DNA of 64,000 bases, taken from positions 124,001-188,000 of the forward strand of contig NZ_NOYI01000013.1 in the NCBI RefSeq assembly GCF_002258785.1, in the 5' to 3' direction. The notes beneath the pieces were generated by a model, which worked only from the letters and a program-made list of their open reading frames with translations, was not told where the DNA came from and made no database searches. Numbering within the stretch: the first letter of the stretch is position 1; every line of letters begins with the position of its first letter. Position numbers and translations under genes: made by a program. The stretch comes from Rhodococcus sp. 06-235-1A (GTDB lineage: Bacteria; Actinomycetota; Actinomycetes; Mycobacteriales; Mycobacteriaceae). This document shows, one piece after another, positions 51,898-61,449 of this stretch.

Positions 51898-53477
51898 ACG
51901 AGCCAGGCAGCAGCGTGTGCGGCGAGCCGACCGTTCACCAGAGGTGCACTGGCCAAGAGCAACTCGCCGGGCGGCAGTGGGATCGACTCGTCCGATGCGT
52001 TCAACGCGCAGATGAGGCCGCCGCGTCGACGAAAGGCCAGGCAGCCGGGAGGCGCTCCGTACCAATCGATCCCGTTGCCGGTGAATTCCGGACGCAGGGC
52101 CCGCAACTCGAAGGCAGTGCGGTACAGGCTCAGCATGGAATCGACGTCTTCGAGTTGCGCCTCGGCGGTGTGTCCGTCCCACTCCCGGGGCATCGGTAGC
52201 CAGGTGCGATCGGTGGAAGAGAAGCCGAACGGGGGCTCGTGTCCTTCCCACGGCATCGGCACGCGGCAGCCGTCGCGCCCACGCTCCGCGTGCCCCGATC
52301 GCTCCCACACGGGATCCTGGAGCGCACTCTCGGGCAGCTGCACGTTGGGCAATCCGAGCTCGGCACCGTTGTAGACGAAGACGGTTCCGGGAAGGGCCAA
52401 CTCGACCAGAATCATGGCGCGGGCGCGCGCACGACCGACATCGCCACCGCCGTACCTGGTGACCTCTCGTTCGACGTCGTGGTTGGACAGCGTCCACGTC
52501 GGGGTACCGTCGACGAGTTCGACGGCCGCAAGTGAGTTGGAGATGGCGTCGCGGATGGTCTCGGCGTCGAAATCGACACTGGCCAAACGGAAATTGAACC
52601 CCAGGTGCAGCTCGTCCGGCCTGATGTACTCGGAGAACCGAACATTGTCCTGTACCCAGATCTCGCCGACGGTGACCGTTCCGGGGAACTCGTCCATGAC
52701 TGTTCTGATGCGCCGATGCAGGTCGTGGACGCGCGGATTGTTGAACCGAGGATCGTCGTCGTCGTTCTTCATCAACGCGTTCAGTTCGAGACTCATGTCG
52801 GCCAGGTCGGCTGGTTTGGCCATGCCGTGCGCAACGTCGAGTCGAAATCCGTCGACGCCGCGCGAGAGCCAGAACCTCAGCGTGCGGGCGAAGTCGTCGA
52901 ACACCTCGGGATTGTCCCAGTTCAGATCCGGCTGTTCGGGCGCGAATATGTGCAGGTACCACTGCCCTGGGGTGCCGTCGGGCTCGGTGATGCGGGTCCA
53001 CGCCGGGCCGCCGAAGATGCTCGGCCAATTGTTCGGCGGCTGCGAACCGTCGTCACCGCGTCCGTCGCGAAAGATGTAGCGAGCCCGTTCGGCGCTTCCA
53101 CGTGGCGCGGTCAGGGCGGACCGGAACCAACGGTGCTCGATGCTGGTGTGATTGGGAACCAGATCCATCGTGACCTTGATGTCACGCGCATGAGCTTCGT
53201 CGACCAGCGCATCGAAGACTGCGAGGCTTCCGAACATCGGGTCGATGTCGCGTGGATCCGATACGTCGTAGCCGTGATCGGCCATGGGGGACCGGGTGAT
53301 GGGGCCGATCCAGACTGCATCGATTCCCAGCAGTTCGAGATAGCCGAGCTTGTCGCGAATTCCGTCGAGGTCGCCGATGCCGTCTCCGTTGGAGTCCGCG
53401 AACGACCGGGGATAGATCTGATAGAAGACGGCGTCTTGCCACCACAACAACTCGGAGTTCTCGATCGGATCGGTCAC
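51894..53477 (-). CDS. aglA: Alpha-glucosidase (GH13, AglA type)
   Basis: About 527 residues, glycoside hydrolase family 13. Conserved regions are FYQIYPRSFADSNGDGIGDL at the start, DLVPNHTS, GFRLDVAHG with the catalytic nucleophile Asp, a TVGEIWV general-acid Glu and LSNHDVER with the third catalytic Asp. It hydrolyses alpha-1,4 or alpha-1,6 glucosides or acts as a transglucosidase; ortholog of Rv2471. GTG 53477 begins VTDPIENSELLWWQD just before the domain. An ATG at 53582 in the same frame adds 35 residues with no ribosome site and may be the annotated start. Confidence 0.9.
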   Translation of the reverse strand: MTDPIENSELLWWQDAVFYQIYPRSFADSNGDGIGDLDGIRDKLGYLELLGIDAVWIGPITRSPMADHGYDVSDPRDIDPMFGSLAVFDALVDEAHARDIKVTMDLVPNHTSIEHRWFRSALTAPRGSAERARYIFRDGRGDDGSQPPNNWPSIFGGPAWTRITEPDGTPGQWYLHIFAPEQPDLNWDNPEVFDDFARTLRFWLSRGVDGFRLDVAHGMAKPADLADMSLELNALMKNDDDDPRFNNPRVHDLHRRIRTVMDEFPGTVTVGEIWVQDNVRFSEYIRPDELHLGFNFRLASVDFDAETIRDAISNSLAAVELVDGTPTWTLSNHDVEREVTRYGGGDVGRARARAMILVELALPGTVFVYNGAELGLPNVQLPESALQDPVWERSGHAERGRDGCRVPMPWEGHEPPFGFSSTDRTWLPMPREWDGHTAEAQLEDVDSMLSLYRTAFELRALRPEFTGNGIDWYGAPPGCLAFRRRGGLICALNASDESIPLPPGELLLASAPLVNGRLAAHAAAWLV

Positions 53478-53688
53478 AAGTGGCAATAGTGCCAAACGAA
53501 CGGCCGGAGAACGATTCAGGGGCGATGAGGGTCGGAACGGTACAGAATCGCGGGTCAACGTGGAGTAAAGGTTTGTGCTCATTCACATGACCGACACGTG
53601 CCTGATGCTTTGGAAAGTGTTGTATGTTCTGCTTCTGTTACCAGTAGCGGCGGAAGCCGCGCCCGACGGTGAGGACGCGACGGAAACC

Positions 53689-54156
53689 ATGACCATATCG
53701 ACCATCGAAGCCGTCCGCCTCGGCGATATCGTGCTCGACGACAGCCCGATCGAGCCCGCCTGGATTCTCGAAGGTAATCCTCGAGCACGCGTCGCCGAGT
53801 GGTCGAAGAGCATCGACGGCACCACGACCACCAATGTCTGGGACTGCTCGGCCGGCCGCTTCCGCTGGTACTTCTCCGTCGACGAGATCGTGCACATCAT
53901 GGACGGCTCGGTCACCGTATCGAGCGACGATCATGCACCGCGCACCTTGGTTGCAGGCGACGCTGCGCTGTTCCGCGCAGGGACATGGACCGAGTGGCAC
54001 GTGGAGACCTACGTCCGCAAGCACGCCATACTGCGCCAGCACCTGCCCTGGCCCGTGAGCTCGGCTCTCAAGGTCGCCGGTGCCCTCCGCGGACGCATGA
54101 GCAGGCTCAGGACCGCCACCGGCAGCAAGAGCCCTCAGCGCGTCGGTTCGCTGTAG
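53689..54156 (+). CDS. Cupin-domain protein
   Basis: 155 residues, single cupin fold of the (S)-ureidoglycine aminohydrolase/DUF861 (Cupin_3) kind: WDCSAGRFRWYFSVDEIVHIMDGSVTVSSDD, then LVAGDAALFRAGTWTEWHVETYVRKHA, which contains candidate metal His/Glu residues. The ATG at 53689 precedes the conserved part; a frame reaching 53575 lies in the aglA promoter. Function unknown. It converges 11 bp from the hemoglobin gene. Confidence 0.8.
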   Translation: MTISTIEAVRLGDIVLDDSPIEPAWILEGNPRARVAEWSKSIDGTTTTNVWDCSAGRFRWYFSVDEIVHIMDGSVTVSSDDHAPRTLVAGDAALFRAGTWTEWHVETYVRKHAILRQHLPWPVSSALKVAGALRGRMSRLRTATGSKSPQRVGSL

Positions 54157-54167
54157 CCCTCGGCCCC

Positions 54168-54563
54168 TCAGATCGCCGAGTTCATCATCGAATTCGCGGC
54201 CATCTCCATGTAGTCGATGAGCTGCGCTCGGTGCGCGGAGTCCATCACCGACGGGTCGATCGAGGCGATCGCGATGTGCATGCACCGAAGCCATGCGTCC
54301 CGCTCCATCGGCCCGATCCGAAAAGGGTTGTGACGCATCCGCAATCGCGGGTGACCCCGTTCGTCGGAATACGTCCTCGGGCCGCCCCAGTACTGCTCGA
54401 GGAACATTCGCATGCGCCGTTCGGCGGGTCCGAGGTCCTCCTCGGGGTACAGCGGGCGCACGATCTCGTCGTTGGCGACTTCCTCGTAGAACTTCGCCGT
54501 GAGTGACCGGAACGTCTCGGCACCGCCTACCGCGTCGTAGAACGTCTGCTGCGGTTCGGTCAT
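54168..54563 (-). CDS. glbO: Group II truncated hemoglobin (trHbO)
   Basis: 131 residues, 2-on-2 globin, ortholog of Rv2470. The heme-site residues sit at a constant +3 offset from M. tuberculosis trHbO: Tyr26 (B10), Tyr39 (CD1), proximal His78 and Trp91 (G8). It binds O2 tightly and can scavenge NO or reactive oxygen. The ATG at 54563 starts [14 protein letters not shown]; longer upstream frame not supported. Confidence 0.94.
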   Translation of the reverse strand: MTEPQQTFYDAVGGAETFRSLTAKFYEEVANDEIVRPLYPEEDLGPAERRMRMFLEQYWGGPRTYSDERGHPRLRMRHNPFRIGPMERDAWLRCMHIAIASIDPSVMDSAHRAQLIDYMEMAANSMMNSAI

Positions 54564-54628
54564 CACACTCTCTCTTGTTTCTCGTCGTTCCTGCGGGCTC
54601 TCGATCGGCGTCCACCGATCATTGTCCC

Positions 54629-55603
54629 TCAGGAGCCGGAGTCGGCCGCGACCCCACCCGGACGGCCCAGTGCATACGGCGCTTTGATGTCGGCGTCGTC
54701 GAAGGCCTCCAGGATGTCCCGATGAAGGCGGCGCTGGACGGCCCACTGGCGTCCGGGGCGCGTTTTGATCGTGATGCGGATGGTGACGGTGTCCGCGCTC
54801 ACCGCGTTGACTCCGAGCATCTCGGGCGGTTCGAGGATGTCGCTTTCGAAATCGCCGGACTCGACCAACGACGCAGTGGTGCGTTCGGCCACCTCGCATG
54901 CGTGCTCGATGTTCGCCGTGTGCGAGATGGGTAGATCGAGCACGGCGACCGCGAAGCCCTGACTCATGTTGCCCACTCGCAGCACTTCACCGTTGCGGCA
55001 GTACCACACGGTGCCGTTGACGTCTCGGATCGTGGTCACCCGTAGCCCCACACTTTCGACGGTGCCGGTGGCCTCACCGAGGTCGACGACGTCGCCGACG
55101 CCGTATTGATCCTCGAGCAGCATGAAGATTCCGGACAGGAAGTCCCGAACCAGGTTCTGGGCACCGAATCCGAGCGCAACTCCGACAATTCCTGCGGAGG
55201 CGATGAACGGTGCCACATTGACACCGATCACGTCGAGCACCGAGAGCACGAACCACGTGAGAATCATGACCGAGACGGCCGACTTCAGCACCGAGCCGAT
55301 CGTGTTCGCCCGTTGCTTGCGCCGCTCGTTGAGAATCGCGCCTTTGACGGTGCTCGACGACCGGTCTCGAAGCGGACGGAGCAGCATCGGGGACTTACCG
55401 ATCTCGTTGCGGGTGAAGCGAGCGATCATTCTGTGCAGGACGAGTCGCAGAACGATGGCCAGGGCGAGATAGCCCAGAACCTGCAGCGGACGATCGACCA
55501 ACCAGTCGCGTCCGGTATCCGTCAGCTCGAAGGCTCGGGTGTCGAGCTCTTGCAGCGACAGTTCGGGGAGGGTCGATACGGACAGAAGGGTTGATACAGA
55601 CAC
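54629..55603 (-). CDS. Small-conductance mechanosensitive channel (MscS family)
   Basis: 324 residues. Three N-terminal TM helices (about 37-60, 100-125 and the pore helix 128-160), with the pore region [36 protein letters not shown] typical of MscS, then the beta-rich vestibule. It releases solutes upon osmotic down-shock. It lies upstream of glbO on the same strand, 65 bp away. Confidence 0.9.
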   Translation of the reverse strand: MSVSTLLSVSTLPELSLQELDTRAFELTDTGRDWLVDRPLQVLGYLALAIVLRLVLHRMIARFTRNEIGKSPMLLRPLRDRSSSTVKGAILNERRKQRANTIGSVLKSAVSVMILTWFVLSVLDVIGVNVAPFIASAGIVGVALGFGAQNLVRDFLSGIFMLLEDQYGVGDVVDLGEATGTVESVGLRVTTIRDVNGTVWYCRNGEVLRVGNMSQGFAVAVLDLPISHTANIEHACEVAERTTASLVESGDFESDILEPPEMLGVNAVSADTVTIRITIKTRPGRQWAVQRRLHRDILEAFDDADIKAPYALGRPGGVAADSGS

Positions 55604-55816
55604 CCGAAAAGTCTACGGAGACGCAGAAATCTCGCCAGTCCTGCTGCGCATGGCGGCGTCGTTCGTCGATCGCGCGTACGAAGATGCGAAATGTTCACCG
55701 ATCGGCAACAGGAAATGCGGAGAAAAAGGCTGTGCGGAGTCGGTGTATTCGTGTTCCACTGTGAATCGTGTTCCACGCAAGCCATGCGCGGGCGCCGACT
55801 GTTTCTGGAGCGACGC

Positions 55817-56479
55817 ATGAAGAACTCGCAACATCGCCATCGACAACTCCCGCCCACTGAGGGCCGCACCACGCACGACCAGCGTGAGACGGCCTCGGGG
55901 GCTTCTCCGCTGCGCGTGGTGCCGACCGCCCACGATGCCACGGGCGACGACGCCGTACCGGCGTGGGTCAAGCGCCGTGTGCTGCTCCTCAACGCCACAT
56001 TCGAACCACTGACCGCGCTTCCGATGCGCCGGGCGGTGGTTCTTCTCGTTTGTGGGAAGGCCGACGTGGTGCACGACGATCCGGAAGGGCCGTTCATCCG
56101 ATCGGCCGGCTTCTCGGTACAGGTGCCGTCGGTCATCAGACTGCGGACGTTCGTCCGGGTGCCGTACCGAGCGCGAGTGCCGATGACGCGGGCGGCACTG
56201 ATGCACCGCGACCGGTTCCGCTGTGCGTACTGCGGAAGCAAGGCCGAGACGGTCGACCACGTGGTTCCGCGAAGCCGCGGAGGAGGCCACTCGTGGGAGA
56301 ACTGTGTTGCGTGTTGTGCCTCGTGCAACCACCGCAAGGCCGACAAACTGCTCAGCGAGATCGGGTGGACGTTGCGCGCGCAGTTGGTGCCGCCGAAGGG
56401 CCCCCACTGGAGACTGCTGGCGACGACGAAGGAGTTGGACCCGAGTTGGCTGGCGTATCTGGGTGAGGGTGCTGCCTGA
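55817..56479 (+). CDS. HNH endonuclease
   Basis: 220 residues. A C-terminal HNH domain with zinc-type cysteine pairs CAYC and CASC and the core DHVVPRSRGG...NCV...NH. The N-terminal part includes RRVLLLNATFEPLTALPMRRAVVLL, typical of the chromosomal HNH protein found widely in actinobacteria. The ATG at 55817 has GGAG 8 nt upstream; an earlier ATG at 55691 was not preferred. DNA target unknown; no intein, toxin or restriction neighbours. Confidence 0.87.
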   Translation: MKNSQHRHRQLPPTEGRTTHDQRETASGASPLRVVPTAHDATGDDAVPAWVKRRVLLLNATFEPLTALPMRRAVVLLVCGKADVVHDDPEGPFIRSAGFSVQVPSVIRLRTFVRVPYRARVPMTRAALMHRDRFRCAYCGSKAETVDHVVPRSRGGGHSWENCVACCASCNHRKADKLLSEIGWTLRAQLVPPKGPHWRLLATTKELDPSWLAYLGEGAA

Positions 56480-56560
56480 CGCGGGCCCGTCCGCACTTTT
56501 CGGTCACAACACCGGCCCCGACGTGGTCCGACGCCCAATTGTCGACTAACGTCACACCCT

Positions 56561-56812
56561 GTGAGCATTTTTGAGACCACGCTGATATTCGGGGTGATTC
56601 CGGTTGCGGTGATCGGACTCATCGGCGCGTTGTCCTACCTGACCGACAAGCAGCCCGGTATGGATGTTCCTCCCTACCGGTTGACGGACGAGTGGACGCG
56701 CGAGCCATTGCTGTGGAGCGCTACGGACGAGGTGACTCCTTTCGGAGGCCACGCATCGCACGACGCCGACGCAGCCGACTCGATCGGAGGTGCTGCAAGT
56801 GGCAAGTGGTGA
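56561..56812 (+). CDS. ctaJ: Small membrane protein, probable aa3-type cytochrome oxidase subunit CtaJ
   Basis: 83 residues with one N-terminal TM helix (about 6-29, TLIFGVIPVAVIGLIGALSYL) followed by a hydrophilic tail with PPYRLTDEWTREPLLWSATDE. This shape and the location between the HNH and DUF5130 genes match the accessory CtaJ subunit seen in the mycobacterial III2-IV2 respiratory supercomplex. The assignment rests on memory of that subunit and is not certain. GTG start; the end overlaps the next gene. Confidence 0.6.
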   Translation: MSIFETTLIFGVIPVAVIGLIGALSYLTDKQPGMDVPPYRLTDEWTREPLLWSATDEVTPFGGHASHDADAADSIGGAASGKW

Positions 56813-57275
56813 ACTCGTCCGTAGTGACATCAGGGAAGAAGACCTGCCGTACGGCGCTGCTGTGACCGCGAGCGGCCGCGTCTCGGCTGCTCACGAATTC
56901 GGGACGGTCAACCCCGAGCACCTGCCGTTCGCGACGCAAGATCTGGTTGCGCTCGACGACGCGCTGACCGAGGCGACGCGTCGGACCAAAATTCGGTTCA
57001 ACGTGTACGTCGGTGATCTCGGCGACGATCCGGCCGCTGGTGTCGAGTCGGTGTTTCCTGGTACACCCGACGCCGTTCGATCGATTCTGATCGCCGTCGA
57101 CCCGAATCGGCACGCACTCGAAATCCGAAGCGGTAAGCGAGTGTCCAACCGAGCGACGGACCGGGTTGCGCAGTTGGGCGTGACCGCCGCGCTCGGACCG
57201 TTCCGAGACGGCAACCTCATCGACGGTCTCGTCGCCTCCGTGCGAGTGATGGCGGCGTCCATCCTCAGTCCTTAG
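56799..57275 (+). CDS. DUF5130-family protein (Rv2468c-like)
   Basis: 158 residues. GTG 56799 has GGAGG 8 nt upstream, placing the start inside the preceding small gene. Central FNVYVGDLGDDPAAGVESVFPG and LIAVDPNRHALEIRSGKRV look like a TPM/DUF5130-type alpha/beta fold, then a helical C-terminus. Function unknown. The same order with PepN occurs in mycobacteria. A strong hairpin terminator follows. Confidence 0.78.
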   Translation: MASGELVRSDIREEDLPYGAAVTASGRVSAAHEFGTVNPEHLPFATQDLVALDDALTEATRRTKIRFNVYVGDLGDDPAAGVESVFPGTPDAVRSILIAVDPNRHALEIRSGKRVSNRATDRVAQLGVTAALGPFRDGNLIDGLVASVRVMAASILSP

Positions 57276-57301
57276 CGTCCGCCGGACCGGATCGTACGAA
57301 C

Positions 57302-57342
57302 GAGGGCCGGTTGCTCACCTTGTCGGTGAGCAACCGGCCCTC
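57302..57342. terminator. Perfect 18-bp hairpin between convergent genes
   Basis: GAGGGCCGGTTGCTCACC, loop TTGTC, then the exact complement. It serves DUF5130 on the plus strand and pepN (stop at 57362) on the minus strand. No T-run follows. Confidence 0.8.
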
Positions 57343-57361
57343 GTCGTCGGTGTGGCAGAGA

Positions 57362-59947
57362 TCAGCTCGCGTCGAACTCCCGGGCAGCGAGCGCCCGGAC
57401 GACGCCGGCCCTGCCCTCGATCACCAGTCGTCGAAGAGCGGGTGGCAATTCGCCGTCCAGGAACTCGTCCGCTGCCGCCAGCGACTGCTCGCTGATCGAC
57501 CAGGAGGGGTACAGCCCGATCACGACGGTCTGCGCGACCTCGCTGGATCGTCGAGACCAGACGCCCTCGATGGCGTCGAAATAGCGGGCGACGAACGGCT
57601 CGAGCAACTCGCCCTGACCCGGCCCGGCGAATCCGCCGATGATCGAGCGTGCGGTGATGTTCGGTACGGCGTCGTCCTCGACCACCGTCGTCCACGCCTG
57701 TTCCTTGACCTCCGCGCTCGGGCGTGCGGCCCGCGCGGCCGCAGCCGACCGCGCTCCGGCAGCAGTGTTGTCCATGGCCGCTTCGGCGTCGATGACCGGC
57801 GACTCGAGTCCGTCGGCGTCGATTGCACCTGCCCCGGCCAGAGCGGTCACGATGCGCCACCGCAGATCGGTGTCGACGTCGAGCCCGGAGAGTGACTGGC
57901 CGTCGACGTCACCGTCGAGCAACGCGCGCAGCACCTCGATGTGGCGATTGCCGAGTTCGATGCCGGTGAGGGCGTTGACGAAGGCCAGCTGGTGATCCGA
58001 GCCTGCTTCGGCACCGCGCGCCAGCTCGAGCAGAGCATCGGCGAACTCGGGGGTGCCGTGTTCTGCTGCCCACGCAGGATCGGCGTAGCTGGTGATAGCG
58101 GTCTGGGCTTGCAGCAGAAGACGTTGCACCACACCCACTTCGGTCTCGCCGCCGATTCCGCGCTGGACGAGGGCCACGAAGTCTCGCGCCTTCATCTCGG
58201 CCGATCGGGTCATCTCCCAGGCCGCCGACCACGCGAGGGTGCGGGGGAGGGGCTCGGCGATGTCACCGATGCGATCGATGAGGACACCGAGCGAATCCGG
58301 ATCCAGTCGCACTGCGCAATACGTCAGGTCGTCGTCGTTGACCAGGACGAGCTTGCCTCGCGAAACACCCACCAGCGCATCGACACTCGTCGATTCTGCT
58401 GCGTCCAGGTCGAGTTCGACGCGGTCGGTGCGAACCAACTTGCCGTCGACGTCGTCGTAGATGCCGACGCCGATGCGGTGAACTCGATGCTCTCCTGCAC
58501 CGGGTGCTGCGCCGGTCTGCCGAACCTCGAAGCGAGTGAACTTGCCGTCGGCATCGACGTCGAAATCCGGACTCAGGGTGTTCAGGCCGGTGGTGCGCAG
58601 CCACTGAGCGCCCCAATCGGACAGATCTCGTCCCGAGGACTTCTCCAGCGCTGCAAGGAGATCCGAGAAGGTGGCGTTGCCGAAGGCGTGATCGACGAAG
58701 TACGCCCGCAACCCGGCGAGGAAGTCCTCCTTGCCGACGTACGCCACCAGCTGCTTGAGCACACTCGCGCCCTTGGCGTAGGTGATGCCGTCGAAGTTGA
58801 CTTCCACTGCGGCCAGGTCGGGGATGTCCGCGGCGATGGGGTGCGTCGACGGCAATTGGTCCTGGCGGTAGGCCCAGGCCTTCTCGACGTTGGCGAAGGT
58901 GGTCCACGCGTTGGTGTACTCGGTTGCCTCGGACTGGCACAGCACCGAGGCGAACGTGGCGAACGACTCGTTGAGCCACAGATCGTCCCACCACGTCATG
59001 GTGACCAGGTCGCCGAACCACATGTGTGCCATCTCGTGCAGCACAGTCTCGGCGCGACGCTCGTAGGAGTAACGCGTCACCTTGGACCGGAAGACGTAGT
59101 CCTCCAGGTACGTGACCGCGCCGGCGTTTTCCATCGCACCGGCATTGAACTCGGGCACGAAGAGCTGGTCGTACTTGCCGAAGGCGTACGGAGTGCCGAA
59201 GTTCTCGTGGTAGAAACCGAAGCCCTGCTTGGTCTCGGTGAACAGGCGCTCGGCGTCCATGTGATCGGCAAGCGATGCGCGGCAGTAGATTCCGAGGGGG
59301 ATGGTGCCGTGGTCGTCGGTGTACGAGTCGGTCCACTCGGCGTACGGACCGGCGATCAGCGCGACGAGGTAGGTGCTCATCAACGGCGTCGTGTCGAACA
59401 CGTGCTCGCCTGCGGCGGGCTCGGCCGCGTGCGCGGCATTTGAGATGATGGTCCAGCTCTCGGGAGCGGTGACCTTGACATCGAAGGTGGCCTTGAGATC
59501 GGGCTGATCGAAGCAGGCGAACATGCGCTTGGCATCGGCGGTCTCGAACTGCGAATACAGGTACACCGAACCGTCGGACGGGTCGACGAAGCGATGCAGG
59601 CCCTCGCCCGTGTGCGAGTAGATGCAGTCGGCATCGATCACGAGTTCGTTGTGTTCGGCCAGATTCTCCAGCGATATGCCCGTCGACTCGTCGTAGCCCG
59701 CGATATCGATGTCCGTGCCGTTGAGCGTCGCCGAGCGAATCGTGCCGGCAACGATGTCCACGAAAGTCGACGCTCCGGCGGTGGCCGCGAACGTGATGGT
59801 GGTGAGCGAGCGGAATGTCTTCTCGCCGGGATTGCCCTCGCCGTCGGTGAGATCGAGAACGATCGCGTACTTCGTTTCCCCGATGATCGCCGAACGTTCG
59901 GAGGCTTGGTCACGCGTCAGGTTGGGAGCAACCACTTCAGTCGACAC
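57362..59947 (-). CDS. pepN: Aminopeptidase N
   Basis: 861 residues, M1 zinc metallo-aminopeptidase, cytosolic. GAMEN exopeptidase motif (FNAGAMENAGAVTY) and zinc site HEMAH (304-308) with Glu327 as third ligand and catalytic Glu305, followed by the C-terminal ERAP-type helical domain. It removes N-terminal residues from peptides in protein turnover. Ortholog of Rv2467. It is divergent from the mycothiol-linked oxidoreductase gene. Confidence 0.95.
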   Translation of the reverse strand: MSTEVVAPNLTRDQASERSAIIGETKYAIVLDLTDGEGNPGEKTFRSLTTITFAATAGASTFVDIVAGTIRSATLNGTDIDIAGYDESTGISLENLAEHNELVIDADCIYSHTGEGLHRFVDPSDGSVYLYSQFETADAKRMFACFDQPDLKATFDVKVTAPESWTIISNAAHAAEPAAGEHVFDTTPLMSTYLVALIAGPYAEWTDSYTDDHGTIPLGIYCRASLADHMDAERLFTETKQGFGFYHENFGTPYAFGKYDQLFVPEFNAGAMENAGAVTYLEDYVFRSKVTRYSYERRAETVLHEMAHMWFGDLVTMTWWDDLWLNESFATFASVLCQSEATEYTNAWTTFANVEKAWAYRQDQLPSTHPIAADIPDLAAVEVNFDGITYAKGASVLKQLVAYVGKEDFLAGLRAYFVDHAFGNATFSDLLAALEKSSGRDLSDWGAQWLRTTGLNTLSPDFDVDADGKFTRFEVRQTGAAPGAGEHRVHRIGVGIYDDVDGKLVRTDRVELDLDAAESTSVDALVGVSRGKLVLVNDDDLTYCAVRLDPDSLGVLIDRIGDIAEPLPRTLAWSAAWEMTRSAEMKARDFVALVQRGIGGETEVGVVQRLLLQAQTAITSYADPAWAAEHGTPEFADALLELARGAEAGSDHQLAFVNALTGIELGNRHIEVLRALLDGDVDGQSLSGLDVDTDLRWRIVTALAGAGAIDADGLESPVIDAEAAMDNTAAGARSAAAARAARPSAEVKEQAWTTVVEDDAVPNITARSIIGGFAGPGQGELLEPFVARYFDAIEGVWSRRSSEVAQTVVIGLYPSWSISEQSLAAADEFLDGELPPALRRLVIEGRAGVVRALAAREFDAS

Positions 59948-60022
59948 CTCTTCGTGTAGTTATGGGTAGTGCCGTCCATCCCATCACGTCGTGAGTGGCT
60001 CGCGCTGGCCGACGGGTGGTGC

Positions 60023-60046
60023 GGAATGTCTGGGCGGTGGACGGTT
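60023..60046 (+). promoter_or_regulatory. SigH-type promoter before the DsbA-like oxidoreductase
   Basis: GGAAT (60023-60027), 16 bp, GTT (60044-60046): the -35/-10 pattern of the redox-stress ECF factor SigH (GGAAY...GTT). It lies 47 bp before the GTG at 60094. Confidence 0.5.
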
Positions 60047-60093
60047 GTTACCGCATGAAGAGATGTTGACCTCGACTTCCAAGGAGTAGGACA

Positions 60094-60711
60094 GTGGCCG
60101 GTTCAGGACAGAAAGACACCGCGGATTTTTGGTTCGACCCACTGTGCCCGTGGTGTTGGATCACCTCGCGGTGGATTCTCGAGGTGCAGCAGGTGCGCGA
60201 CATCGACGTGAACTTCCACGTCATGAGCCTGGCTGTGCTCAACGAGGGCCGCGATCTGCCCGAGGAGTACGCCGCGATGATGAAGAAGGCATGGGGTCCG
60301 GTCCGGGTGGCTATCGCTGCTGCCAAGCTGAAGGGCGACGAGATCCTCGCACCGCTGTACGCCGCCATGGGAACGCGAATTCACAACGAGGGCAACAAGG
60401 ATTTCGACGTCGTCATCGCGGAGTCGTTGGCCGAACTGGATCTGCCGGCGGATCTCGCGAAGGCAGCCGAGAGCACCGACTACGACGAGGACCTACGGAC
60501 CAGCCATCACGCCGGTATGGACAAGGTCGGACCCGACGTCGGGACCCCGACCATCCATGTCAACGGCGTGGCCTTCTTCGGCCCGGTGCTCTCCCGAATC
60601 CCGCGCGGCGAAGAGGCAGGCAAGCTCTGGGACGCATCGGTGATCTTCGCGGGGTACCCGCACTTCTTCGAGCTCAAGCGCACCCGCAACGAGGACCCAC
60701 AGTTCGACTGA
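60094..60711 (+). CDS. Mycothiol-linked DsbA-like oxidoreductase (Rv2466c type)
   Basis: 205 residues, thioredoxin fold with a helical insertion, active site Cys18-Pro-Trp-Cys21 (PLCPWCWIT). Rv2466c of M. tuberculosis, a SigH-dependent protein, uses mycothiol and mycothione reductase to reduce disulfides and can activate nitro prodrugs. The cis-Pro loop GTPTIHVNG is present. GTG start with AAGGAG upstream. The SigH-like promoter directly before it fits an oxidative-stress role. Confidence 0.92.
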   Translation: MAGSGQKDTADFWFDPLCPWCWITSRWILEVQQVRDIDVNFHVMSLAVLNEGRDLPEEYAAMMKKAWGPVRVAIAAAKLKGDEILAPLYAAMGTRIHNEGNKDFDVVIAESLAELDLPADLAKAAESTDYDEDLRTSHHAGMDKVGPDVGTPTIHVNGVAFFGPVLSRIPRGEEAGKLWDASVIFAGYPHFFELKRTRNEDPQFD

Positions 60712-60719
60712 TCGGTGAC

Positions 60720-60765
60720 CTCGTGCGCGGAAAGTCGTAGCAAGGTACGACCTTCCGCGCACGAG
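60720..60765. terminator. Long hairpin after the DsbA-like gene
   Basis: CTCGTGCGCGGAA pairs with TTCCGCGCACGAG; inside, one mismatch and GTCGTA/TACGAC continue the stem. It sits between convergent genes; no U-run, so a pause or bidirectional terminator. Confidence 0.65.
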
Positions 60766-60770
60766 GGGGG

Positions 60771-61433
60771 TCAGGCCACGATGCGATCCGACCGGTCCGC
60801 GGTGCCGAACACTCGGTGCTCGCCGAGGTGGAAACGTCGCGCCGACCACGCCGCGGCGGCCGCGTCGAGGAAGTCGTCGACGGCGGGTCCCAGCGGCAGA
60901 TCGGCCAGATCGATGTGCTCGCTCCACCGCTCGAGCGCAGCCATCCGCTGTCCGACGCCCCGGCCGGTCTTCTTCGACGCAAAGCTCGTCGTCGGTGACA
61001 TCGCCCGAAACGAGCATTCGGGATGTACCTCGACGTACTTGTCCGGATCGAAGCTCGCACTCCGCCACGCCTCGACGGACGGCAGAATGTGCCACGTCTG
61101 CTTGCTGATCGCCTTGCCGGTGATACGACGAGAGACGGCACAGGCGTCGGGATACGACTCGGCAGCGAGCACATCGAGCACGGGCGTGTGGAAGATCGAA
61201 CTGCGCGCCGGGCCGAGAAACTTCTTCGCTTCCAGTTCGCTGATGCGATAGCCGCTCGCGGGCAGTGACAATGGCATGTCGACGCCCACTCGCGCACAGT
61301 CCGTGGTGTGCTCCAGCACGTCGGCCACGGAGGAACAGCCTCGCCATGTCAGCGTCGTGCCGTCGAACGACGCGACCACCCACGCGCCTTTCGCACCGTC
61401 CACGCCTGCGAATTTCTCGGCTTCGGAGTTCAC
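60771..61433 (-). CDS. DUF429-family protein (RNase H-like fold)
   Basis: 220 residues. The N-terminal GVDGAKGAWVVASFDG with a repeated beta-strand and VGVDMPLSLP contains the acidic residues of this predicted nuclease-like family; EVHPECSFRAM is conserved. GTG start at 61433. It is divergent from rpiB with 16 bp between starts. Activity unknown. Confidence 0.82.
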   Translation of the reverse strand: MNSEAEKFAGVDGAKGAWVVASFDGTTLTWRGCSSVADVLEHTTDCARVGVDMPLSLPASGYRISELEAKKFLGPARSSIFHTPVLDVLAAESYPDACAVSRRITGKAISKQTWHILPSVEAWRSASFDPDKYVEVHPECSFRAMSPTTSFASKKTGRGVGQRMAALERWSEHIDLADLPLGPAVDDFLDAAAAAWSARRFHLGEHRVFGTADRSDRIVA

Positions 61434-61449
61434 CTGTCAGACTCTAGGC

